Source: Actinomycetota bacterium
GTDB taxonomy: Bacteria; Actinomycetota; Nitriliruptoria; Nitriliruptorales; JAHWKO01
Length of the DNA: 60,765 nt
Direction of reading: 5' to 3'
Assembly: GCA_019347855.1 (NCBI GenBank)
Contig: JAHWKO010000004.1
Location: 1-60,765, forward strand
Shown here: one piece after another, positions 24,741 through 33,198 of the stretch
Layout: each line of letters begins with the position of its first letter
Numbering within the stretch: position 1 is the first letter of the stretch
Translations under genes and position numbers: made by a program
The notes under the pieces: generated by a model
What the model was told of the DNA's origin: nothing
The model's database searches: none
What the model saw: the letters and a program-made list of their open reading frames with translations, nothing else

Positions 24741-25147
24741 GGGGTGAGGACCTCCGTGACCTCGAAGAGGGGTCCGATCTGGCAGATGGTCATCGCGTCG
24801 TCGGCGACCGCCCCGCTCACCCGGACGGTGTCCCCCGCCTCGGCCACGACCTCGCCGTCCGGCCCCAGCAGACGCACGGGGTCGAACGCCACGCGGTAGC
24901 CCTCGGGCCAGCGCGGCTCCACCCGTCCCTCGGCCTCGCTCTCGAGCCACGCACATCCGCCTTCGAGCTGACCGTCCCCGCCGAGGGTGCCAACGAGGTC
25001 CGCCCCGCCCCCGTCGGTCGTGCTCCCGGACGTGGGCTCGGAACCGACGGGGGACCTGCCGTCGGCGGTGGGCTCTCCGCTGCCCCCGCAGGATACGACC
25101 AGCAGCAAGAGGCCGAGTATCAGGGGGGCGGTACGGCACCAGCTCAC
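24731..25147 (-). CDS. Putative lipoprotein, unknown function
   Basis: A 138-residue protein with a lipoprotein signal: a short N-terminus, a hydrophobic stretch (PLILGLLLLVV) and a lipobox ending in VSC at about residue 20. A Gly/Ser/Thr-rich linker (about 22-60) follows, then a small beta-rich domain (about 60-138) with one internal cysteine pair (C65 and C121). It should be anchored to the outer face of the cytoplasmic membrane. The GTG start overlaps the stop of the Fpg-like gene (GTGA). No family recognised. Confidence 0.7.
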   Translation of the reverse strand: MSWCRTAPLILGLLLLVVSCGGSGEPTADGRSPVGSEPTSGSTTDGGGADLVGTLGGDGQLEGGCAWLESEAEGRVEPRWPEGYRVAFDPVRLLGPDGEVVAEAGDTVRVSGAVADDAMTICQIGPLFEVTEVLTPRS

Positions 25148-25977
25148 TTCAGCAGCCTCGACATCCGGCGATCCTTCAGGACGTTGCCCTCGGTCTGACA
25201 GTCGGGGCAGTAGGTGAGCTCGTACGACTCGTACGAGACCCGTTGTAGCTCGGCGCCGCAGGTCGGGCAGGCCTCCCCGTGACGGTTGTGGACGGTCCAG
25301 TGGTCCCCGAGCTTCGTCGGCAGCCCGCCTTCACGCCGCCTCTCGAGCTCCAGCCCTCCCGCGAGGACGTCGTCGACCACGGACAGCAGCCGTTCCCGCT
25401 CGTCCTCGTCCAGGTTGGCCAGCGAGGTGAACGGCGACAGCCGGGCGCGGTGGAGGATGTCGTCGGTGTACCCACGCCCGATCCCGGCCACGGTCCGTTG
25501 GTCGCGGAGGAACGTGTGCAAGCGGCGGTTGTCGTCGCCGGTCATAACGAGGTCCCGGAAGGCGTCGGTGCCGGGCTCCGGTCCCAGCACGTCGAGCGGA
25601 CCGTCGTCGCCCTCCGCCAGGACCCACCACCCGGCCTTGCGCTCGGTCCCGTACTCGACGACCAGGATCGCAGGAGCGTCGGCGAACCGGAAGCGCACGA
25701 CCCCGGTACGCGGACGGGTGCGCTTCGGGGGGTCCTCGATCGTCACCCGTCCCCCTTGCGACAGGTGCACGAGGATCCGCGGTCCGTCGAGATCGAACAC
25801 GAGGTACTTCCCGCGGCGTCCGACCTCCGCGACCGTCCGTCCGGTGACCTCGTGGGCGCCCGGTTGGACCGTCTTCAGCGCCGAGAACTGCAGGGGGTCG
25901 GCCCCCTCGAGGGCGTGGCCGCGGACGACGGCGTCGAGACGTTCCGCGAGGGCTGTCATCTCGGGAAGTTCGGGCAT
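25144..25977 (-). CDS. Fpg/Nei-family DNA glycosylase (copy 1)
   Basis: A bifunctional base-excision repair glycosylase/AP lyase by family. The 277-residue protein begins MPELPE (catalytic P2 and E3), has the beta-clamp lysine at K57 and ends with a C-X2-C...C-X2-C zinc finger (CPTC and CPDC). The usual void-filling Met of the HL-M-G loop is replaced: the loop reads HLSQGGR. Substrate preference may therefore differ from classical MutM. The C-terminus runs about ten residues past the zinc finger. A TAGCGT -10-like element lies 9 nt before the start, back to back with that of glgP. The second family member is at 30855-31646. Confidence 0.9.
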   Translation of the reverse strand: MPELPEMTALAERLDAVVRGHALEGADPLQFSALKTVQPGAHEVTGRTVAEVGRRGKYLVFDLDGPRILVHLSQGGRVTIEDPPKRTRPRTGVVRFRFADAPAILVVEYGTERKAGWWVLAEGDDGPLDVLGPEPGTDAFRDLVMTGDDNRRLHTFLRDQRTVAGIGRGYTDDILHRARLSPFTSLANLDEDERERLLSVVDDVLAGGLELERRREGGLPTKLGDHWTVHNRHGEACPTCGAELQRVSYESYELTYCPDCQTEGNVLKDRRMSRLLK

Positions 25978-25986
25978 CGGGCGCCC

Positions 25987-25996
25987 ACGCTACCTT
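25987..25996. promoter_or_regulatory. Back-to-back -10 elements sharing one TA
   Basis: In ACGCTACCTT, the minus strand reads TAGCGT (25992 to 25987), 9 nt before the fpg-like start at 25977. The plus strand reads TACCTT (25991-25996), 8 nt before the glgP start at 26005. The two hexamers share the TA at 25991-25992. Neither gene has room for a Shine-Dalgarno sequence, so both transcripts are probably leaderless. Confidence 0.45.
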
Positions 25997-26004
25997 GGGT
26001 CGCC

Positions 26005-28605
26005 ATGAAGCCCATCCAGACGTTCACGGTCGTTCCCGCCCTGCCGGAGGAGCTCGAGCCGCTCCGCGAGCTCGCAGACAACCTGCGCTGGTCGTGGGAC
26101 CACGCGGCGATCCAGCTGTTCCGTCGGGTCGGGGGAGAAGACCTGTGGGAGGAGACGGGGCGCAACCCCGTGGCGCTCCTCGGGGCCGTCGGCCAGGAGC
26201 GGCTCGAGGAGCTCGCGTCCGACGACGGTTTCCTCGATGAGCTTGGCCGGATCCACGCGGATCTGCGCTCGTACCTCGACGCGCGCGACACCTGGTTCAC
26301 GAGCACCCACGAGGACAGCGCGGGCGACGAGATCGCCTACTTCTCCGCCGAGTTCGGGGTCACCGACTGCGTGTCGATCTTCGCCGGCGGGCTCGGGATG
26401 CTGGCCGGCGACCACCTGAAGTCCGCGAGCGACCTCGGCATCCCGCTGGTCGGCGTCGGCCTGCTCTACCAGCAGGGGTACTTCGCCCAGCGGCTCAACG
26501 ACGCGGGCTGGCAGCAGGAGATCCCCGCGACCAACGACTTCCACAACCTGCCGATCTCCCTGGAACGGGACGAGGACGGCGAGCCCGTCACGGTCGAGCT
26601 CGGCTTCCCCGAAGGCCCGCTCGTCGCCCAGGTCTGGCGCGTCCAGGTGGGGCGCGTGTCCCTGTACCTGCTGGACGCGAACGTCCCCGAGAACAGCCCG
26701 GAGCAGCGTCGGGTCACCCACCACCTGTACGGCGGGGACACCGAGATGCGGATCCGGCAGGAGATCCTGCTGGGGATCGGCGGGTTCCGTGCGCTCGAGG
26801 CGCTCGGGCACGAGCCATCCGTCTACCACATGAACGAGGGACACTCGGCGTTCCTGGGGCTCGAACTGATCCGCCGCTTGATGGACCGCCACAAGGTCAC
26901 GTTCTCGGAGGCAGCCGAGGCGGCCGCAGCCGGCCTCGTGTTCACGACCCACACCCCCGTGGAGGCCGGGCACGACTACTTCGACCCCGGCCTGGTCGCA
27001 CGGTACTTCGAGGTCTACGCCAAGAGCCTCGGGTTGGAGCTCCCCGTCTTCCTCGCGCTGGGGCGCCAGGACCCCGAGGACGAGGACGAGCGCTTCTGCA
27101 TGACCGTGCTCGCCTTGAAGCTCGCCGCTCGCGCGAACGGCGTGAGCCGGCTGCACGGCGAGGTCACCCGGCGGATGTGGCAGAACCTCTGGCCCGGGGT
27201 ACCTCGACACGAGATCCCCGTCGGCCACATCACGAACGGCGTCCACCTCGCCTCGTGGCTGTCCGCCGAGATAAGCGATCTGTACGACCAGCACCTCGAC
27301 GGCCGGTGGCGCCACGAACCCGGCGACGACGAGCTCTGGGACCGGCTGGATGCCGTCGACGGCGGCGAGCTGTGGCGACGGCACGAGGTCCGTCGCGGCA
27401 AGCTCGTTGAGGTCGTTCGCGCCCGCGTCCGCGCCCAGCTCGAGCGCCGCGGGGCGTCGCCGTCGGAGATCGACGCGGTCGACCACCTCCTCGACCCCCA
27501 CGCGCTGACGATCGGGTTCGCCCGGCGGTTCGCGACCTACAAGCGGGCGACGCTGTTCGCCCGGGACCCGGACCGGCTCGCCCGGATCCTCAACGACCAG
27601 GAGCGTCCCGTACAGCTCATCGTCGCGGGCAAGGCCCACCCCCTCGACGACGCCGGGAAGGAGCTGATCCGCCAGATCCACGAGCTCTCCCGCGATGAGC
27701 GGTTCCGGGGCCGGATCATCTTCGTCGAGGACTACGAGATGTCCCTCGCCCGCTACCTCGTGGCGGGATGCGACGTCTGGCTCAACAACCCGATCCGTCC
27801 ACGCGAGGCATCGGGGACCAGCGGGATGAAGGCCTCCGCCAACGGGATCCTGAACCTGTCCACCCTGGACGGCTGGTGGGACGAGGCCTGGGAGGACCTG
27901 GCCGGCGAGGGCAGCCCGCCGTTCGGCTGGGCGATCGGCCGGGGGATCGTGTACGACGACCCCGAGCGCCAGGACGTCAAGGAGGCCGAGGCGCTCTACA
28001 CCCTGCTCGAGCGCGACGTGGTCCCGACCTTCTACGACCGTGGCGAAGACGGCGTGCCGTGGCCGTGGATCGCCCGCATGCGCGCGGCCATCGAGGACCT
28101 CGCCCCGTGCTTCAACACCCACCGGATGCTCCACGAGTACGTCGAGAAGCTGTACCTACCAGCCTCCCTGGACGCGACGGCGCTCCGACGGGATGACCTG
28201 GCCCCGGCCCGGTCGCTCGCTGCGTGGCGGGAGCGTGTGACGTCATCTTGGGGGCAGGTCGAGTGCGAGCTGGACCCTGACAACGGCGCCGGCGACCAGC
28301 ACGTCCGTATCGGGGAACAGCTCAAGCCGCGGGCCACCGTCGTGCTGGGTGACCTCACGCCCGACGACGTGGTGGTCGAGCTGTACATCGGGCGGGTGGG
28401 TGTCGACGGCGAGATCGCCAGCGGGCACGCGCTACCGATGCAGCTCGTCGAGAGCTCCAACGGCGAGTACGTCTACGAGGCGATCGACGTCGAGGCGACC
28501 GACAGCGGCCGTTACGGCTACACCGTCCGGGTCCGCCCGCAGCACCCGGACCTGCCGATGCCCTTCCTCCCGGGGTGCATGAGCTGGGCGCAGGACGTGG
28601 CGTGA
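26005..28605 (+). CDS. glgP: Alpha-glucan (glycogen/maltodextrin) phosphorylase
   Basis: Releases glucose-1-phosphate from alpha-1,4-glucan using PLP. This is the 866-residue GT35 form with the N-terminal DUF3417-like region (VVPALPEELEPLRELADNLRWSWDHAAI). The PLP region EASGTSGMKASANG with its lysine and the following NLSTLDGWWDEAW are intact, and VYHMNEGHSAF and FTTHTPVEAGHD are characteristic. The C-terminal 130 residues after the PLP region form an extra beta-rich domain. ATG 26005 follows a -10-like hexamer by 8 nt. The stop overlaps the next gene as GTGA. It supplies sugar phosphate upstream of phosphoglucose isomerase (54971). Confidence 0.93.
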   Translation: MKPIQTFTVVPALPEELEPLRELADNLRWSWDHAAIQLFRRVGGEDLWEETGRNPVALLGAVGQERLEELASDDGFLDELGRIHADLRSYLDARDTWFTSTHEDSAGDEIAYFSAEFGVTDCVSIFAGGLGMLAGDHLKSASDLGIPLVGVGLLYQQGYFAQRLNDAGWQQEIPATNDFHNLPISLERDEDGEPVTVELGFPEGPLVAQVWRVQVGRVSLYLLDANVPENSPEQRRVTHHLYGGDTEMRIRQEILLGIGGFRALEALGHEPSVYHMNEGHSAFLGLELIRRLMDRHKVTFSEAAEAAAAGLVFTTHTPVEAGHDYFDPGLVARYFEVYAKSLGLELPVFLALGRQDPEDEDERFCMTVLALKLAARANGVSRLHGEVTRRMWQNLWPGVPRHEIPVGHITNGVHLASWLSAEISDLYDQHLDGRWRHEPGDDELWDRLDAVDGGELWRRHEVRRGKLVEVVRARVRAQLERRGASPSEIDAVDHLLDPHALTIGFARRFATYKRATLFARDPDRLARILNDQERPVQLIVAGKAHPLDDAGKELIRQIHELSRDERFRGRIIFVEDYEMSLARYLVAGCDVWLNNPIRPREASGTSGMKASANGILNLSTLDGWWDEAWEDLAGEGSPPFGWAIGRGIVYDDPERQDVKEAEALYTLLERDVVPTFYDRGEDGVPWPWIARMRAAIEDLAPCFNTHRMLHEYVEKLYLPASLDATALRRDDLAPARSLAAWRERVTSSWGQVECELDPDNGAGDQHVRIGEQLKPRATVVLGDLTPDDVVVELYIGRVGVDGEIASGHALPMQLVESSNGEYVYEAIDVEATDSGRYGYTVRVRPQHPDLPMPFLPGCMSWAQDVA

Positions 28606-28964
28606 GCCCTCCCGACCAGCGCCCCGTCGACCCTGCGGGAGTGCTGGCCGCGGGCCTCGCGTGCGTGCTGCTGGTCGTCCAGGCCCAGACCTTCAACCGG
28701 ACCTTCGGGGTCCCCACCTCGGTGGTGGTCCTCGTCCTGTGGCAGCTCGGGGTCGTGGTCCTCACGGGGGTCGGGGCGGTGGCCCGCTCGGTCCGTCTGC
28801 GGGTGGCGATGTACGTGCTGGGTGGGTTGGGGGCGCTCCTGTACGGGCTGCTGACGTGGTCCTACGGGGGCGTGATCGACCTGGTCGTGGCCGTCGCTGC
28901 GGGGTGGGGCGCCGTCCGTGCGGTGATCCCGTTGCTCCGTCCGATGCGACGTGAGGAGACCTGA
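28602..28964 (+). CDS. Small four-TM membrane protein
   Basis: A 120-residue protein with four hydrophobic segments (about 12-30, 38-60, 66-86 and 91-112) separated by short basic loops. No motif recognised. It is tied to glgP by a GTGA overlap and to the LLM oxidoreductase by a TGATG overlap, so it belongs to the same transcript. Confidence 0.65.
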   Translation: MSPPDQRPVDPAGVLAAGLACVLLVVQAQTFNRTFGVPTSVVVLVLWQLGVVVLTGVGAVARSVRLRVAMYVLGGLGALLYGLLTWSYGGVIDLVVAVAAGWGAVRAVIPLLRPMRREET

Positions 28965-29917
28965 TGCGTCTCAACCTGATGATCGAGGGCCAGGAGAGCG
29001 TGAGCTGGGACCAGTGGCTCGCGGTCGCGCTGGCCTGCGAGGAGCACGGCCTCGAGGGACTGTTCCGGTCCGACCACTACGACTCCGTCCAGGGCCGCTA
29101 CGACCGCGGGTCGCTGGATGCCTGGACCACGATCGCGGCGATCGCGGCCCGGACCGAACGGATCCGTCTCGGGACGCTGGTCTCGCCCGTGACCTTCCGC
29201 CACCCGTCGTTGCTCGCGAAGGCGGTCGTCACCGCTGACCACGTCTCCGGCGGTCGGGTGGAGCTCGGGATGGGGATCGGCTGGAACGAGCACGAGCACG
29301 CCGCGTACGGCTTCCCGTTCCCGGAGGTCGGGCACCGGTTCGAACTGCTCGAGGAGCAGATCGAGATCGTGCACCGCCAGTGGAGGGAGGACGACATCTC
29401 CTTCGAGGGGCGCCACTACGCGCTGGAGGACCTGCACCCGCTCCCGCACCCGGTCCAGGATCCCCACCCGAACCTGATCGTGGGTGGGCTCGCGAACGAG
29501 CGCAGCGCGGCCCTCGCTGCCCGCTGGGCCGACGAGTACAACACGGTCTTCGTCTCCGCCGACGTCGCCGGGGAACGGCGCGCAGCCGTCGAGCGGGCGT
29601 GGGAGGGGGCGGACCGCGACCCTGACGACCTCGTGTTCTCCGTCATGACCCCGTGCCTGGTGGGCGAGGACACCGAGGAGCTGCGGGCGCGAGGACGACG
29701 GCACATGGATCGGACCGGCCAGGACGGGGACGTCGACGCCTACCTCGACGAGCACCGCGACGCGTGGATCATCGGGACCGTCGATGAGGTCATCGAGCGG
29801 ATCGGGGCGTACGCCGATCGGGGCGTCGACCGGATGATGCTCCAGCACATCGACCACGAGGACCTCGAGATGGTCCAGGTGCTCGGATCCCGGATCGTCC
29901 CGGAGGCGGCACGATGA
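28964..29917 (+). CDS. LLM-class (probably F420-dependent) oxidoreductase
   Basis: A 317-residue TIM-barrel flavin/F420 oxidoreductase of the luciferase-like monooxygenase family. Seen: MRLNLMIEGQE beta-1, the FRSDHYDSV segment, RIRLGTLVSPVTFRHPSLLAK, and the SGGRVELGMGIGWNEHEHAAYGFPFP loop that is the strongest family signature. Actinobacteria usually pair such proteins with F420, but FMN is possible and the substrate is unknown. It overlaps the DUF1028 gene by ATGA and belongs to the glgP transcript. Confidence 0.88.
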   Translation: MRLNLMIEGQESVSWDQWLAVALACEEHGLEGLFRSDHYDSVQGRYDRGSLDAWTTIAAIAARTERIRLGTLVSPVTFRHPSLLAKAVVTADHVSGGRVELGMGIGWNEHEHAAYGFPFPEVGHRFELLEEQIEIVHRQWREDDISFEGRHYALEDLHPLPHPVQDPHPNLIVGGLANERSAALAARWADEYNTVFVSADVAGERRAAVERAWEGADRDPDDLVFSVMTPCLVGEDTEELRARGRRHMDRTGQDGDVDAYLDEHRDAWIIGTVDEVIERIGAYADRGVDRMMLQHIDHEDLEMVQVLGSRIVPEAAR

Positions 29918-30798
29918 CGTACTCGATCGCCGCGCGTGAGCCGGACTCGGGCTCCATGGGCGTCGCCGTCCAGTCCCACTGGTTCTCGGTCGGGCCGATC
30001 GTGCCGTGGTGCGAAGCGGGGATCGGGGTGGTCGCGACGCAGGCGTTCGCCGAGCCCGGCTACGGGCCACAGGCTCTCGACCTGCTGCGCGCCGGTCGTT
30101 CTGCGCCCGACGCGCTCTCGGCGCTGGTCTCGATCGACGACGAGGCGGACCGCCGTCAGGTCGCGGTCGTGGATGCACAGGGGCGGGTCGCCGCGCACAC
30201 GGGGGAGCGCTGCATCCCCGAGGCCGGGCACCGGATCGGCGGGCAGGTCAGCGTCCAGGCGAACATGATGCGCAACGACACCGTCCCCGACGCGATGCTC
30301 GGGGCCTACCGGTCGACGTCCGGCGACCTCGCCGGTCGTCTGCTGGCGGCACTGGACGCGGCGCAGTCCGAGGGTGGCGACATCCGCGGGGTCCAGTCCG
30401 CCGCGCTCGTGGTGGTCGCTGGCAGGGGGACCGGCCGCCCGTGGATCGACCGACTGGTCGACCTGCGTGTCGACGATCACCACGACCCGCTGGGGGAGCT
30501 GCGACGCCTGCTCGGTCTCCATCGGGCGTACGAGCGCATGAACCGGGCCGACGAACAGCTGGCCGCAGGCAACACGGCCGGGGCGTCGGGGGAGTACCGC
30601 GGCGCCCGTGCCGAGGCGAATATCACCGAGGTGGCGTTCTGGCACGGGGTGATGCTCGCGGAGACCGGCGACCTCGCAGGGGCGCGGGAGGTCCTCTCGG
30701 ACGCGTTCGCGCAGCACGACGGCTGGGAGGAGCTCCTGCGCAGGCTGCCCGCCGCCGACCTCCTCCCCGAGGACACGGTGCGCCGACTCCTCGACTGA
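29914..30798 (+). CDS. DUF1028 protein (Ntn-hydrolase-like fold)
   Basis: A 294-residue protein whose first 200 residues match DUF1028: TYSIAAREPDSGSMGVAVQSHWFSVG, then GVVATQAFAEPGYGPQALDLL, and HTGERCIPEAGHRIGGQVSVQANMM. The fold is related to Ntn hydrolases, but the reaction is not established. The C-terminal 90 residues are helical with a tetratricopeptide-like repeat (YERMNRADEQLAAGNTAGA). It is the last gene of the glgP-LLM run and converges with the second Fpg-like gene. Confidence 0.85.
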   Translation: MTYSIAAREPDSGSMGVAVQSHWFSVGPIVPWCEAGIGVVATQAFAEPGYGPQALDLLRAGRSAPDALSALVSIDDEADRRQVAVVDAQGRVAAHTGERCIPEAGHRIGGQVSVQANMMRNDTVPDAMLGAYRSTSGDLAGRLLAALDAAQSEGGDIRGVQSAALVVVAGRGTGRPWIDRLVDLRVDDHHDPLGELRRLLGLHRAYERMNRADEQLAAGNTAGASGEYRGARAEANITEVAFWHGVMLAETGDLAGAREVLSDAFAQHDGWEELLRRLPAADLLPEDTVRRLLD

Positions 30799-30854
30799 TC
30801 CGTCGACCGCCGCCACAGGCCGCGTAGGTGTGGACCCTGCGGCAGTGGACGTGC

Positions 30855-31646
30855 TCAGGGGGCCGGCTGGCAGCTGGGGCAGAGGTAGGTGGGGCGGGAG
30901 TTGACCTCGGTCTTCTCGAGGTCGGTGCCGCAGCGCGGACAGTCCGGATCGTCGACATCGCGAGCGTGGGTCAACCAGTCGTCGCCGCGAGGGACCTGTC
31001 CGTGCTCGACGGACCCCGCGAGGACCTCCTGGAGGGCCTCGGAGAGGTCGTCGATCTGACCGTCCGTGAGCGCGGGCACCGGCTGGCGCGGGTGGAGGCG
31101 AGCACGCCACAGCGTCTCATCCGCCACGATGCTGCCGATCCCGGCGACCAGCTCCTGATCCATCAGCGCGGACTTCGTACCGCCCCGACGATCGGCGAGG
31201 AGGTCGGCCAGATCGTCCCGATCGAGGTCCGCGGCATCGGGCCCGAGCTCACCGGTCACCTCCCGCAGCTCCGACCCGTCCCGGGCGAGCCACACGCCGC
31301 CGAACATGCGGGTGAGGTTGAACCGCAGCTCACCGTCCTCGCACACGAACACGACGCGGTCGTGCTCCGCGCGCTCACCGTCCCGCTCACCCCACGTGAG
31401 GTACCCGGTCATACCGAAGTGCATGACGACCGTGGGGCCCTCGCCGTCGTCCGTGCGCGCGAGGACCCACTTCCCGTGGCGATCCGGGGCGCTGAACGAT
31501 CGCCCGGACAGCGACCGACCGAGGCCCTGAGGCGTCGTGTTGCGGATCACATCCGGCTCCGGGGCCTCGACCCGCTCGATCCGCTGGCCGGCCGCATGCT
31601 CCGCCAGGTAGCGGCGGAACGCCTCGACGTCGGGGAGCTCAGGCAT
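30855..31646 (-). CDS. Fpg/Nei-family DNA glycosylase (copy 2)
   Basis: A 263-residue glycosylase/AP lyase. It starts MPELPD (P2, E3), has the beta-clamp lysine K60 and the canonical HFGMTG loop with Met79, and ends in a CPRC...CPSC zinc finger followed by only three residues. The intact Met and normal length make it closer to classical enzymes than copy 1. The frame is open upstream to 31811, but ATG 31646 encodes the invariant N-terminal proline needed for catalysis. It is divergent from the DUF4032 gene. Confidence 0.92.
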   Translation of the reverse strand: MPELPDVEAFRRYLAEHAAGQRIERVEAPEPDVIRNTTPQGLGRSLSGRSFSAPDRHGKWVLARTDDGEGPTVVMHFGMTGYLTWGERDGERAEHDRVVFVCEDGELRFNLTRMFGGVWLARDGSELREVTGELGPDAADLDRDDLADLLADRRGGTKSALMDQELVAGIGSIVADETLWRARLHPRQPVPALTDGQIDDLSEALQEVLAGSVEHGQVPRGDDWLTHARDVDDPDCPRCGTDLEKTEVNSRPTYLCPSCQPAP

Positions 31647-31781
31647 CGCCTCGAGTGTGCCGATGAGGGGAAGCTCGTCCGCCCCGGCTCCCTGCCCGAC
31701 CGTCGCAACGCTCCCGGAGGGGTACGGGACGCACGTGGAGGACCTCCTCGAGCGAATCGGCCACCGAGCCGCGGGTCCGAC

Positions 31782-31787
31782 TACCGT
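31782..31787 (+). promoter_or_regulatory. -10-like TACCGT, probable leaderless start
   Basis: TACCGT lies 7 nt before GTG 31795, and no Shine-Dalgarno sequence is present. This supports the downstream GTG as the start of the DUF4032 gene. Confidence 0.35.
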
Positions 31788-31794
31788 CGGGGTC

Positions 31795-33021
31795 GTGCGT
31801 CTCCAGCTCACCGCCCGGACCGGTCACCCCGACTTCCTCGACCTGCCTTGGGAGGTCCCGCTCGCGAACTGGGACGACCCACGGATCGTCGAGGTCACCC
31901 GTGGCATCCACCGGCACGTCGTCCGGTTCGTGAACCTGGACGGCACGATCTACGCCCTGAAGGAGCTGCCAGGTCGCCTCGCCCAGCGGGAGTACCGCCT
32001 GCTCCGCCACCTCGAGGAGGAGTCCCTCCCGGTCGTGGAGGTCGTGGGCGTCGTCGGGGGACGTGCGGATCGGGACGGGCGACCCCTGGAGGCAGTGCTC
32101 ATCACGCAGCACCTGGACTTCGCGTTGCCCTACCGCGTCCTGTTCGTGCGGGGCGGTATGCGGGACCTCCAGGACCACCTGCTCGATGCGCTCGCCGGCC
32201 TGCTCGTCCGGCTGCACCTGGTCGGGTTCTTCTGGGGCGACTGCTCCCTGTCGAACGCGCTGTTCCGCCGCGATGCCGGCTCGCTGGCCGCGTACCTCGT
32301 GGATGCGGAGACCGGTGAGCTGCACGACGAGTTGACGTCGGGGCAGCGAGCGCACGATCTCGAGATCGCCAGGATGAACATCGCAGGCGAGCTGTTCGAC
32401 GTGCAGGCGGAGCACGGGGTCGAGGAGATCGACCCCGTCGACGTCGCCGACGAGATCGGCCCGCGCTACGAGGGGCTGTGGTCCGAGCTCGTCCGTGCCG
32501 AGGTCTTCGCTCCCGACGAGCGCTACCGCATCTCTGAGCGCCTCCGACGGATCAACGAGCTCGGGTTCGACGTCGACGAGGTCGAGCTCGTCACGACCGG
32601 CGAGGGTGTCGAACTGAAGCTGCAGACGCACGTCGTGGAGCCGGGCCACCACCGGCGCCGCCTCATGGGCTTGACCGGCCTGGACGTCCAGGAGAACCAG
32701 GCGCGGCGGCTGCTGAACGACATCGCCCAGTACCGCGCCCACCTCGCCGATCAGCATGGTGAGGAGATGCCCGTCCCGGTGGTCGCCCACCGGTGGATGA
32801 ACGACGTCTTCGAACCGGTGCTCGCGATGGTCCCGGACGACCTGCGCGGCAAGCGCGAACCGGCTGAGCTGTTCCACGAGATCCTCGAGCACAAGTACCT
32901 GCGCTCCCTCGACGTCGCGCAGGACGTGGGGCTCGAGGAGGCCGTGCGCTCGTACGTGCACGAGGTCCTGCCGGAGCGGCCGGACGAGCATCGTCTCCTG
33001 ATCGAGCGGGGGGAGACCTGA
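31795..33021 (+). CDS. DUF4032 protein with kinase-like N-terminal half
   Basis: A 408-residue protein. The N-terminal half resembles the lipopolysaccharide-kinase/WaaP type of protein kinase fold: the KELPGRLAQREYRLLRHLEEESLPV lysine-bearing strand-helix, the GFFWGDCSLSNALF catalytic-loop-like segment (D in WGD, N in SNALF) and YLVDAETGE in place of DFG. The C-terminal half is DUF4032 (HRRRLMGLTGLDVQENQARRLLNDI). The substrate is unknown. The frame opens at 31657, but the conserved region begins near GTG 31795, which has a -10-like element 7 nt upstream. Confidence 0.8.
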   Translation: MRLQLTARTGHPDFLDLPWEVPLANWDDPRIVEVTRGIHRHVVRFVNLDGTIYALKELPGRLAQREYRLLRHLEEESLPVVEVVGVVGGRADRDGRPLEAVLITQHLDFALPYRVLFVRGGMRDLQDHLLDALAGLLVRLHLVGFFWGDCSLSNALFRRDAGSLAAYLVDAETGELHDELTSGQRAHDLEIARMNIAGELFDVQAEHGVEEIDPVDVADEIGPRYEGLWSELVRAEVFAPDERYRISERLRRINELGFDVDEVELVTTGEGVELKLQTHVVEPGHHRRRLMGLTGLDVQENQARRLLNDIAQYRAHLADQHGEEMPVPVVAHRWMNDVFEPVLAMVPDDLRGKREPAELFHEILEHKYLRSLDVAQDVGLEEAVRSYVHEVLPERPDEHRLLIERGET

Positions 33022-33081
33022 CGACCGCGTGCACGGTCGGATCGCTCCAGCCACCCTCTGTCCGTGGCGCTGCCGAGCCGC

Positions 33082-33106
33082 TAAGGTGGCCTACTACCCG
33101 GGTAGT
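33082..33106 (+). promoter_or_regulatory. Promoter element and palindrome upstream of the peptide transporter
   Basis: TAAGGT (33082-33087), a -10-like hexamer, is followed by ACTACCCGGGTAGT (33093-33106), a perfect 14-bp palindrome that would cover the start of transcription. The solute-binding protein gene starts 93 nt later. The position fits a repressor operator. Confidence 0.4.
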
Positions 33107-33198
33107 GGAGCCGGAAGCCGGCCCGCGCTCCCGGCCGCGACACTATCCAGAACGGGATCGACGAGATCGTCGTTCGACACCACCGAGAGGGAGTCCAC

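Noticed and set aside
25990..28134. A 714-codon minus-strand frame opposite glgP
   Set aside because: Shadow of the phosphorylase gene; no conserved domain and no binding site.
31657..31794. N-terminal extension of the DUF4032 protein
   Set aside because: It overlaps the promoter region of the divergent Fpg-like gene, looks like translated non-coding DNA, and the conserved domain starts after 31795.
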